From Olavius algarvensis Delta 4 endosymbiont (GTDB taxonomy: Bacteria; Desulfobacterota; Desulfobacteria; Desulfobacterales; CAJINA01), in the NCBI GenBank assembly GCA_905176665.1, contig CAJINA010000189.1, forward strand, positions 1 through 64,000: DNA of 64,000 nt, given 5' to 3'. Positions 34,196-42,076 of this stretch are shown here, one piece after another. Position 1 is the stretch's first letter. The number at the start of each line of letters is the position of its first letter. Made by a program: the position numbers and the translations under genes. The notes under the pieces are model-generated. The model was not told the origin of the DNA and searched no databases. It was given only the letters and a program-made list of their open reading frames with translations.

Positions 34196-35293
34196 CTATC
34201 CTTCCAGACTGCACACCCGGATCGCGGCCTGGTCCAGCATGGCCGGCAGACCGCCCTTTTCTTCCGGAACAAACCCGAGGGTTTGCGACCAGACCTGATC
34301 ATCTTCCATGCAGTAGTAGGCCAGGACATCGGGTGCCAACGTCTTGATCCGATCCGCGACTTTCTTGTAGAGCGCTATCCGCAATGGTTTGAAATAACGC
34401 ATTTTTCCATCCAGACCCGTTACAAGCTCCCCATAGGGTATGGTGGAGTCCGCAAACCGACGGGCGATGATCGTTTTCAAGGCGGGCATAAAGCGAAAAG
34501 AGCCCAGGCTGATCCAGACCACGTTGTCCGGGGATACGTGGTTGAAAATCTGCTCCACAACCCGGCAATAGGCCTCTTCACAACCCGGGTAAATAACCAT
34601 TGGATCGAAATGGAATGCCAGCGGATACCCCAACGCTTCCATCTGCGCAGCGGTTTCCAGCCGGGCTTGCAGCGCGGCAGTGCCCTTTTCCTGACTCCTG
34701 ATGATCGCGGGTGTATTCACGGACCAGGCCAGGATTGTTTTTCGGTTGTGCGTCAACCGCTTCAGATTGCCGACGGCCGCAGTTTTGGTCTTCAATTCCA
34801 GGACGCTGTGCGCCTGGCCCGCAAATTCCGTCACAAGCCGGGCGGCATGATCGGTCCAATATTCCCATATGAGACTGTCGGTAAACTCGCCGGTCCCGAT
34901 ACGGGAGATTTGCCGGGTGCTGAAATGATCGCGCAGTTCCTGAAGAAGGTCGGCCTGGTTTAAAAAAAATTGCAGCACCGGCGGATGAAAATAGGACTGC
35001 AAAATGCAATAGGAACAGTCCATAGTACAGAAGGTCCCGATGTGCAGGATCATGTAGTCGCAACAGGTGTAGGTTTTGGTACCCGGACACTTTTTCAGGA
35101 AGGCGCCCCGATTACGGGTCAAAAAGAGGACCTGCTTGGCCGCCTGGATCGGATCGGCGGCCGCCGATACCGCCTGGTAGACCACTGTGGGATCGTCGAC
35201 AACCGTTGCCTGTAATCCCAGTTTGGACGCAAATCTAGGCACATCCGGGTGGGCTTGGACCGCGGCATCCACATATAGGGTCGCTATGGACAT
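34196..35293 (-). CDS. SPL-family (spore photoproduct lyase-like) radical SAM protein
   Basis: 365 residues. The radical-SAM motif C-T-M-D-C-S-Y-C has cluster residues C89, C93 and C96, at nearly the same positions as in Bacillus subtilis SPL. H-I-G-T-F-C before it, R-I-G-T-G-E-F-T-D-S-L (about 131-141) and F-H-F-D-P-M-V-I-Y-P-G follow the SPL-like family. No Cys lies in the 128-150 segment, so I see no counterpart of the H-donor Cys141 of true SPL; the substrate may not be spore photoproduct. It starts 12 bases after the DUF294 gene and ends that four-gene operon. Confidence 0.82.
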   Translation of the reverse strand: MSIATLYVDAAVQAHPDVPRFASKLGLQATVVDDPTVVYQAVSAAADPIQAAKQVLFLTRNRGAFLKKCPGTKTYTCCDYMILHIGTFCTMDCSYCILQSYFHPPVLQFFLNQADLLQELRDHFSTRQISRIGTGEFTDSLIWEYWTDHAARLVTEFAGQAHSVLELKTKTAAVGNLKRLTHNRKTILAWSVNTPAIIRSQEKGTAALQARLETAAQMEALGYPLAFHFDPMVIYPGCEEAYCRVVEQIFNHVSPDNVVWISLGSFRFMPALKTIIARRFADSTIPYGELVTGLDGKMRYFKPLRIALYKKVADRIKTLAPDVLAYYCMEDDQVWSQTLGFVPEEKGGLPAMLDQAAIRVCSLEG

Positions 35294-35304
35294 GCTCGTT
35301 TGTA

Positions 35305-37644
35305 TCAGGTCCGACCAAGGAACTCAAACTCCAGTTTGGTTTGAATCGTTTGGATCCGCTTGAAAATCTCCTTGAGCATCGTCTGCTCGATGCGGGAAAG
35401 CTTGTTGGGGGTCACATAGTTGTCCGGGGCTTTGTTTTCATCAACAATGGCGGTGATCTGACGCACAAACCGCAGTTGCAACAAAAAGCGATACGCCTGC
35501 TCCAGGTCGTGAAATTCACTCCAACTGAGCGACTTGGCCTGGTATATCTGCTGCAGTCTTTCCAGGGTATTTGTTTCGTCAATTTTGTTTTTTAAAGCAT
35601 AAATCCGGGCCAGATCGACAACAGGCTGCATCGCGGCCTTGATATCAAAGGCGTCTTTATGTTCGCCTTTGGATTCAACCACAAAGTTGCGAAAGAAACC
35701 AAGGGGGGGTCTGAAATAGAGGGAATTTTCCGCCAGATGCCTGAAAAAACCTGGCCAGCCGCCAAGTGCGCCGAAAAGGAATTTGCGCAGTTCATCGATC
35801 AGCTCCCCCTCCCCATAGCCGCTCCTGAAATCGAAGAAGATACTGGCATTTAGGAGGGCTTCCGCTTGGGGGGAATGAATCCACCCCTTGAATTTTTTCT
35901 TCCATTCGGAAATCGAGAGGCACCACTCGGGGTTCTGGGCCATGATTCCGCCTTTGCAGTACGCGTATCCGGCCCGGTCAAGATGACCGCAGATTTTTTC
36001 TCCCAATTTCAAAAAATAGTCTCGGGTGGCCGGTAGGTTTTCAGCGGTGACGTCCTCGAAAATTATGGCATTGTCCTGGTCTGTTTTAAGCGTTTGCTCT
36101 TTGCGGCCTTCACTGCCCAGAATCATGAAGACAAATTTGACCGGCGGCGGGTCGCATTCGTTCAGGGTAAACGCAACCACCTTCTTTAAAATGGCGTCAG
36201 ACAGAGTCGTGATCAGTCGGGTCACGTTGTCAGCTTTGGCCCCCGAGTTGATCAGCCCCTGGATCATGCGGGGCAGCTTGGCATGCTTGTCGATGATCGC
36301 GTCAATTGTTTGGGCTTCATTGATCTCACGGATCAGGATCAGGGGAGATTGCCCCTGGAGCTGCAGCAGGTCCTGGTTGGTGAGAATCCCAACGACATTC
36401 TCAGGGGTGTCGGCAACTGCCAGGTGTTTGATGCCTTTTTGCATCATGACCATGAGCGCTTCGAAAACGGTCGCCCCGGATGCGACCACCGCCAGGGGGG
36501 TAGACATGATCTCTGCAACCGGTCTGCCGGTATCGTGTCCGGTCGCAATCACCCTGGATCGCAGATCGTTGTCGGTAATAATCCCCTTTACGCCGCCGGT
36601 AAGGCCCTCGATAAAAATGGAACTGCACCGATTGTCACTCATCTTCACGGCCGCTTCTTGAATAGTTGTATCCTCACTGCACGTAATGATGTTCTGGGTG
36701 TATAAACCGGATATGCCCAAATTGAAAACCCGCAGGTCCTCTTCCTTGGGACGCAGGCTCTTAGCTACGGTCTCTGCGTAAGAGCGATCCAGCATGCGCT
36801 TGCCAAATGTATCTGTAAAATACTCGGAAAATGTATCGTGGGAATCACACAATTCGCGAAATTTCGCCTGGGGCAGGATGTAAAAGCTGGTATCTTCGGT
36901 CGTCCGCAAGGTGCGCACGGCGACACCGTTGTTCAACAGCATGGAGATACCGCCAAAAAGATCACCTTCGGAGAGCACTGCTTTGAGTATCTGCTTGCCC
37001 TTCTCCTCGAAAAAGCGTTCGGCGGCGCCCTCTTGCAGAATATAGAGGTAGTCGACTGTGGATCGATCCTGGATAAAAATGACTGTGTCCGCCGAATACT
37101 TTACCAGGGCTATTTCGGCGGCTACAGATTCCAGGGCCTCCTCCGGCAAAAATGAGAAAGGTATGGTGCCTGTCAGTGTATTCAGGGCCTGGCCGGCGGT
37201 AAGGATAGAAGCGTAGGCTTCATTCACCATGCGTTCGCTGAAATTGTCCACAAAATACTGGCGAAATTGTTTGTGGCGTTCACATACGTCCAAAAAATCC
37301 TCTTTGGGGAGCACCACCAACTTACAATCCGTCTGGGCCTGGGACGTCCGGGCGGAAATCCCGCCATTCATCAGAATGGAGATCCCGCCGAATATGTCGC
37401 CGGGCTCCAGAGTTGCACTGAGAATCTTCTCGCCCTTGTTGTCAAAGTAAAGCTCCAGCAGACCTTTTGCAATAACATAAACATGCTCAATCCGGGAGCG
37501 GCCCTGGGTGCTCAGAATCGTACCGGCACGCAGGGTATCCAGCCTGGCCCGGCGGCTGAGGCTGGCAATCTGGGTTTCGGGTAATTGGGAAAAAAGCGCA
37601 TTTTTCCCCAGGATCAGTTCGGCTTCAATATTTGAGGCGGGCAT
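35305..37644 (-). CDS. cNMP-binding, CBS and DUF294 nucleotidyltransferase-like protein
   Basis: 779 residues in five parts: two cyclic-nucleotide-binding domains (about 12-140 and 160-290, each with a P-G-D-I-F-G-G-I-S or G-D-L-F-G-G-I-S segment), a CBS pair (about 312-430), a DUF294 nucleotidyltransferase-like domain with G-S-E-G-R-K-E-Q (510-517) and T-D-Q-D-N-A (521-526), and a DUF294 C-terminal helical domain (about 640-775). The two cNMP domains are alike, suggesting internal duplication. Such proteins are often found beside acetate symporters and exonuclease-domain proteins; the reaction is unknown. Its start overlaps the end of the exonuclease-fusion gene by 20 bases. Confidence 0.88.
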   Translation of the reverse strand: MPASNIEAELILGKNALFSQLPETQIASLSRRARLDTLRAGTILSTQGRSRIEHVYVIAKGLLELYFDNKGEKILSATLEPGDIFGGISILMNGGISARTSQAQTDCKLVVLPKEDFLDVCERHKQFRQYFVDNFSERMVNEAYASILTAGQALNTLTGTIPFSFLPEEALESVAAEIALVKYSADTVIFIQDRSTVDYLYILQEGAAERFFEEKGKQILKAVLSEGDLFGGISMLLNNGVAVRTLRTTEDTSFYILPQAKFRELCDSHDTFSEYFTDTFGKRMLDRSYAETVAKSLRPKEEDLRVFNLGISGLYTQNIITCSEDTTIQEAAVKMSDNRCSSIFIEGLTGGVKGIITDNDLRSRVIATGHDTGRPVAEIMSTPLAVVASGATVFEALMVMMQKGIKHLAVADTPENVVGILTNQDLLQLQGQSPLILIREINEAQTIDAIIDKHAKLPRMIQGLINSGAKADNVTRLITTLSDAILKKVVAFTLNECDPPPVKFVFMILGSEGRKEQTLKTDQDNAIIFEDVTAENLPATRDYFLKLGEKICGHLDRAGYAYCKGGIMAQNPEWCLSISEWKKKFKGWIHSPQAEALLNASIFFDFRSGYGEGELIDELRKFLFGALGGWPGFFRHLAENSLYFRPPLGFFRNFVVESKGEHKDAFDIKAAMQPVVDLARIYALKNKIDETNTLERLQQIYQAKSLSWSEFHDLEQAYRFLLQLRFVRQITAIVDENKAPDNYVTPNKLSRIEQTMLKEIFKRIQTIQTKLEFEFLGRT

Positions 37645-39799
37645 AGTACGATTTCCTTGAAGCGTTGATGGCTTCCCCCAGGGTCTGGATACCCATGGCT
37701 TTTAGCAGGGGAATCATTTTTATGAATAGTTCGGCCGTGGCCACAGCATCTCCCACGGCCGTGTGCCGACCGGTAATTTCAATCCCCAGGCGCTCCGCAA
37801 TCTTCTCCATGGAGTGATCTTTATGGCTCGGGTGGACCACGGTGGATAAAAGCATGGTATCGAGCATTGCGTTTTCAAAGACAACCCCGGTCTGGACCTG
37901 CTTCATCTCCAGCATGGCCATATCAAAGGCAATGTTGTGGCCCACCAAGATCGTATCTTGGGCAAACCGGTGGAAATCTGGCAGCACCCTGGTAATCCGG
38001 GGCTGGCCAACCAGCATTCCGGGCTGAATACCGTGCACCTTTACCGATTCCCAGGGCACGTCTCTTTGCGGATCCACAAGCTGATCAAACCGGTCTGCCT
38101 GCAAAATCCGCTGATTGACGATGCGGATGGCGCCAATAGAGATGATTTCATCTCCTCCTCGCGGGTCCAGGCCGGTCGTCTCGGTGTCAAATACGGTATA
38201 GACCAGCTCTTCAAGGGCCCGCTTGTCAGTGGACTTGCCCTTGTTGGTGCTACCGAATAGATCAAAATCATAAAACTCCGGCCGCCCTGCAGAAATGGTC
38301 GGAATATTCGCAGCCGTGCCTTGCTTCCGGGGGCTGATGGTGGGCAGGACCAGTCGGAGCATGTGCTTACCGGCATCGTCATCGGCCGGATTCAAGATTA
38401 GATCCGCGCTGTGTTTCTCCAGCACCTCTCCTATCTTGACCGGCAAGGATTCACCGCCGAAGCTAACCGATTCGTCCCGCCACTGATAAATATATTCTCG
38501 GTCCAGCGGGGCCCCCCGCCAGCTGATTTCCAGGTGGGCGAGTTTACCGATACCGCCAATGTCCGCTTCAAACCGGTCGCAGCCGGTCGTATTTTGCATC
38601 TGTTCCAGGATAAAAAGCACCGCCGCAATCAACGGAAAGCTGTCGCCGCGGAACCACCTGGGTTTCTCAGGCGGTCGGAATGTCAAATCGAGTCCCAGTA
38701 CATTTGCCGCACGACTCTGGACGGCGTGGATGATATCATACATGCGCATGGGAATCAGGGACCATTGCCCCCTGACACGATCGGGAAATTCCCGGTCGGT
38801 CACGTTTAACAGCTCGCTCAAGGAGTGTGCTTCGGCATGGATGATGTCGATAAATCGATCTCTTTGCCGGGCATCCATCTGCTTAAATTCTATGACGGCC
38901 TCCACGGCGGACTTTATACTTGCCAGGGATGCCCGGGTGCCGATGGTGAGCTGGCTTAACAGGAAGTTAATCTTATTCTCGGTTTCAACCCTCCGGGTCA
39001 TGTCTGCGACGATGAACATAAATCCGTTGAGCTCTCTGACTTGATCCAGAATCGGCACCACTTCCACCCGCAACATTTTTTCCTGCCGACCGCTCACCAT
39101 AAAACTGGTGGACGGATTATCATCCGTCGTATCGAGCCGCTCCACCACGACGCCCATGGCGTGGGTCACAATCGGCTTGTCGATGATATCGAATATGAAT
39201 CTTCCCAGACCAATATATCGGTTGCCATTCCCATTGGTATCCGTATGGTCAAAACGCTTTTCATCCTGCTTGAAATAGTCCTGTGCGGTCTGGTTGAACA
39301 GGATAATCTGACCGTCCGTATCGCAAATAAAAATACCGTGAGGCAGTTGCGAAATTACCGCCGCCAGAACCTTGTTTTCACCTTCCGAATCAACCAGCGC
39401 TTCGCGGACCCGGGCCTCCATTTCCCGCTTGAGCTTCTGAAAATTCTCGGCGCCTTCGTTAATCACCTCGGCCAGCTTGCGGACGTCGGCCTGGCCATCT
39501 ATCTTTATCCGGTGGGAGGGGTTGGCCGAAATGATAATCCGGGTTTCATCCTTTATCTTTCTAAAGGGCAGGATAAAATTTTGAAGCAATCCGTCCAGGG
39601 CCAATCCACTGACAACCATGAAAAGAAAAGCAATGCCGATAATATAATTTACATTCTGGCTGACAAGCTCCAGGATTAACGTTTTTTGATTCGGCTGCAG
39701 ACCGCTCCAGATATGCCAGCTAGTGAATGTCAGGGCGGCAATGGCGGCGGTAATGGAAAGAAAGACAAAGAACCAGAAGTTGTTGCGGAAAGAAATCAT
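37625..39799 (-). CDS. Membrane PAS / degenerate histidine-kinase / DnaQ-like exonuclease fusion
   Basis: 724 residues. Two membrane segments (about 8-30 and 52-72), a HAMP-like linker, PAS (about 143-268), then a dimerisation-like region (274-332) aligned to HisKA where the phospho-His is missing (sequence S-Q-L-T-I-G-T-R-A-S-L instead of S-H-E-L-R-T-P-L). The following ATPase-like region (about 345-490) lacks the N box and the D-x-G-x-G motif. Residues 534-700 form a complete DEDDh exonuclease: D538 and E540 (FDTETTG), D626 (HNIAFDM), H679 and D684 (HTAVGDA). The kinase part looks dead and the nuclease looks active. It overlaps the receiver gene by ATGA. Confidence 0.85.
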   Translation of the reverse strand: MISFRNNFWFFVFLSITAAIAALTFTSWHIWSGLQPNQKTLILELVSQNVNYIIGIAFLFMVVSGLALDGLLQNFILPFRKIKDETRIIISANPSHRIKIDGQADVRKLAEVINEGAENFQKLKREMEARVREALVDSEGENKVLAAVISQLPHGIFICDTDGQIILFNQTAQDYFKQDEKRFDHTDTNGNGNRYIGLGRFIFDIIDKPIVTHAMGVVVERLDTTDDNPSTSFMVSGRQEKMLRVEVVPILDQVRELNGFMFIVADMTRRVETENKINFLLSQLTIGTRASLASIKSAVEAVIEFKQMDARQRDRFIDIIHAEAHSLSELLNVTDREFPDRVRGQWSLIPMRMYDIIHAVQSRAANVLGLDLTFRPPEKPRWFRGDSFPLIAAVLFILEQMQNTTGCDRFEADIGGIGKLAHLEISWRGAPLDREYIYQWRDESVSFGGESLPVKIGEVLEKHSADLILNPADDDAGKHMLRLVLPTISPRKQGTAANIPTISAGRPEFYDFDLFGSTNKGKSTDKRALEELVYTVFDTETTGLDPRGGDEIISIGAIRIVNQRILQADRFDQLVDPQRDVPWESVKVHGIQPGMLVGQPRITRVLPDFHRFAQDTILVGHNIAFDMAMLEMKQVQTGVVFENAMLDTMLLSTVVHPSHKDHSMEKIAERLGIEITGRHTAVGDAVATAELFIKMIPLLKAMGIQTLGEAINASRKSYYARLKY

Positions 39800-40167
39800 G
39801 CGTCGCCAAGCAATTCCTTGATGTGCCGTATGATTTCATCGTTTGAAAAGGGTTTGGTGATATAGGCATCCGCCCCGAGGATCATGCCTTTGCCGATGTC
39901 GATGCTCCGGCCTTTGGCGGTCAGGAAGATCACCTTGATGTCGCGCCACTCGGAATTGAGTTTGATGATTTCGCACACTTCATAGCCGTCAATCCCCGGC
40001 AGCATGATATCCAGCAGAACGAGGGCCGGTTTATCCTTGGCGATGATTTCGATCGACTCTTCGCCGCTTTGGGCAACCAGCACTTCGTAGCCGTGCTGTT
40101 CGATCAAAAACTCGAGGGGAACGACTATGTTGGGTTCGTCATCGACGATCAGTATTTTGGCAGCCAT
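39796..40167 (-). CDS. Single-domain response regulator (CheY-like receiver)
   Basis: 123 residues from the ATG at 40167 (the frame opens at 40218). Complete receiver: acidic pair D9-D10, phospho-acceptor D53 in L-L-D-I-M-L-P-G, Thr at F-L-T-A-K and Lys105 in Y-I-T-K-P-F. It has no output domain, so it must act through protein contact. It is the first gene of the operon and its stop overlaps the start of the pseudo-kinase/exonuclease gene, so it should be a partner of that protein. Because that kinase part looks inactive, the phosphate would need another source. Confidence 0.9.
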   Translation of the reverse strand: MAAKILIVDDEPNIVVPLEFLIEQHGYEVLVAQSGEESIEIIAKDKPALVLLDIMLPGIDGYEVCEIIKLNSEWRDIKVIFLTAKGRSIDIGKGMILGADAYITKPFSNDEIIRHIKELLGDA

Positions 40168-40376
40168 GTTGGATCTCGTCTTTAAGTACCCCTGGTTGCG
40201 ATCAACTGTTATTGACATGCTGCGGTTGAAACCAATAAGCCGGATCAGGAATCCAGTGTATACCGGCCAAAGCCGTCACCCTTGTCAACCGGACGTATTC
40301 GAATTGGTTTGCATTCCTGGTCCTATAGGGTATAAACTGTACTCATTAGTTAACCAATCAAGCGTCAGGCCCTGGT

Positions 40377-40853
40377 ATGAATGACGAAACCTCATCATCC
40401 AAGAAGTGGTGGCACCTATTGCTTTTTATCGGCGGTACGGTACTCTCCGTCGGGGCGCTGCTCTATCTGGCGGTACTATATTTTCCAAGTCCCTCCACGG
40501 CCAACACCTCCCGCGAAGATATGATCCTGAGGCGCTATTTCAAAATTCCAAACTGGCAAACGTTGGGCTATCGGCCGATCTATGACCCCGAGACGCGCAC
40601 GATCACTTTGAACCAGGACCAGTCATACGATATAGATGGCCTGCGGATCACCTATCAGGGACTGGACGGTAAAAAGGTGGTCAAACTCGATGTACGCGTG
40701 CTGGCTTTTGACCCTGAGACCCCGTTTCACTACCAACTCCCCATCGCGGCGGCTCGCGAGGAATTCCTACTTGCCGGCCGCAGATTCAAGTTGATCTCCG
40801 CCGGACGCAACCGCTTTGAATTCCAACACCTGTTTGCTTCAGTTGCCAAATAA
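40377..40853 (+). CDS. Hypothetical single-pass membrane protein
   Basis: 158 residues, not recognised. A short charged N-terminus is followed by one membrane segment (about 13-34, LLLFIGGTVLSVGALLYLAVL). A soluble part of about 120 residues with many beta-strand-like stretches (I-T-L-N-Q-D-Q-S-Y-D-I, I-T-Y-Q-G-L-D-G) is probably periplasmic. It is divergent from the receiver operon and convergent with the Yip1 gene. No clear ribosome site; M-N-D-E-T at 40377 is the only reasonable start. Confidence 0.65.
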   Translation: MNDETSSSKKWWHLLLFIGGTVLSVGALLYLAVLYFPSPSTANTSREDMILRRYFKIPNWQTLGYRPIYDPETRTITLNQDQSYDIDGLRITYQGLDGKKVVKLDVRVLAFDPETPFHYQLPIAAAREEFLLAGRRFKLISAGRNRFEFQHLFASVAK

Positions 40854-40877
40854 CCGGCAGGCTCGCAAGCGAAAACG

Positions 40878-41417
40878 TTAAGTGGCGCCTACTCCAAAGG
40901 CGGCAAACATCACCACGATTAAAACCCCCTGGAAAAAGGTAGCGGCCAGCCAGCTGGTGATGCATAAAAGCACAACCCGGTTCGTACTCTGGACCTGCAG
41001 CGCTTGTTTCACGCCCACGACCGCCACCATTATCGACCAGATCGCGGTCCCCCAAAAAAGCCCCAGGGAAATAGGTAGAAACAGGCCCGCAATCCTTAGA
41101 ATTCCGGGTACACAGGCGAACGCCATCACCCGCATGACAGCTTTACGATCGACCTGATGTCCCGGCACGCGCAGGAAGCGGGACCCCGCGTAAAAGACGG
41201 TAAATGCCCAGACATACCAGGCAATCAATGCGGTTATCGTACAGATATTGACCGCCGTGGCTCCCGCCCGGCTAAAGGTGCCGAAGCCTGTGGCTATCGC
41301 AAAGAAGCCGACCACCCACACCGCCGGCCCATGGCTTTTGGGTTCCGCAACCACCGCGGCAAAAAAAGCAGGATCAAGCTTGGCGGCTCTGACCATGGAG
41401 CCCATTAGGTTGCGCAT
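40878..41417 (-). CDS. YIP1-family integral membrane protein
   Basis: 179 residues with about five hydrophobic segments (about 32-50, 55-75, 95-115, 118-140 and 155-175). The pattern of the Yip1 family is present: an N-terminal amphipathic stretch, W-V-V-G-F-F-A-I, and V-M-R-V-M-A-F-A-C-V-P as the conserved cytoplasmic turn. Function in bacteria is unknown. It lies 26 bases downstream of the TPR lipoprotein gene on the same strand and is probably co-transcribed with it. Confidence 0.8.
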   Translation of the reverse strand: MRNLMGSMVRAAKLDPAFFAAVVAEPKSHGPAVWVVGFFAIATGFGTFSRAGATAVNICTITALIAWYVWAFTVFYAGSRFLRVPGHQVDRKAVMRVMAFACVPGILRIAGLFLPISLGLFWGTAIWSIMVAVVGVKQALQVQSTNRVVLLCITSWLAATFFQGVLIVVMFAAFGVGAT

Positions 41418-41443
41418 ACATTTCCTTTAATCACCGCCTGCTG

Positions 41444-41932
41444 TCATCCGGATTCCACCTGTTTTTTTAAAGCCTCCAGATGCTTGCGAATCCCTTTGTC
41501 AGTGTTGGGCTCATTGGAAAACAGGCGCTTGATGAACGTCGGCGGATTGTCGAGTTTGGGATTCAGTTCCAGGGCTTTTTCGTAGTCGGCGATGGCTTTG
41601 CGCGGTTTTTTCAGGTGGGCATAGGCGATGCCTCGATTCACATAGGCGTTGGCCAGGGTCGGATCAATCTCCAGCGCCTGGTGATAGTCCGGTAAGGATT
41701 CTTCCCAGAGGCCCATGGTATTGAGCGCATTGGCCCTTCCCAGGTAACCGGTCGCCTGGTCGGGATCGAGCTCGATGGCCTTTTCGAAACTTTCCAGGGC
41801 CGGCTGGGGTTTACCGCGGTTTAAATTGGCTATGCCGTCCATGATAGCGTCCTCATAATCAGACATGGTGATGCCGCATCCTGCAAGGCCGCCGACGAAA
41901 ATAACAGTGAGCACTAATCGCAATATTTTCAT
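41444..41932 (-). CDS. TPR-repeat lipoprotein
   Basis: 162 residues from the ATG at 41932, which gives a proper signal (MKILRLVLTVIFVGG) and a lipobox L-A-G-C; the frame opens at 42076 inside the terminator region. After the lipidated Cys there are three TPR units (about 35-135) with typical A-L-E-S-F-E-K-A-I-E-L-D-P consensus. It is probably an outer-membrane-attached scaffold for protein contacts. Partner unknown. Confidence 0.85.
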   Translation of the reverse strand: MKILRLVLTVIFVGGLAGCGITMSDYEDAIMDGIANLNRGKPQPALESFEKAIELDPDQATGYLGRANALNTMGLWEESLPDYHQALEIDPTLANAYVNRGIAYAHLKKPRKAIADYEKALELNPKLDNPPTFIKRLFSNEPNTDKGIRKHLEALKKQVESG

Positions 41933-41974
41933 GCCGGTACTATATTCGTTTTTCTTTGAAAAATAAATAAAAAA

Positions 41975-42000
41975 GAGAGGGGAACAGGTGCTCCCCTCTC
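41975..42000 (-). terminator. Intrinsic terminator of the SSS symporter gene
   Basis: On the minus strand a 9-bp perfect stem (42000-41992 with 41983-41975) and an 8-base loop are followed by TTTTTTATTTATTTTT. It lies about 77 bases after the symporter stop and 43 bases before the TPR lipoprotein start, so transcription of the symporter should end here. Confidence 0.85.
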
Positions 42001-42026
42001 GGGTTATGTGGTTGATAATAAGGAGC

Positions 42027-42062
42027 AGGCTCACCGTCCCTGCAACCAGGGGCGGTGAGCCT
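42027..42062 (-). terminator. Second, GC-rich hairpin after the symporter gene
   Basis: A 16-bp stem (42027-42042 with 42047-42062) with one G-T pair and a four-base loop. There is no T run. It begins 15 bases after the stop codon of the symporter, ahead of the intrinsic terminator, and may protect the mRNA end or pause polymerase. Confidence 0.6.
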
Positions 42063-42076
42063 GGCCGGTTGGCCAA

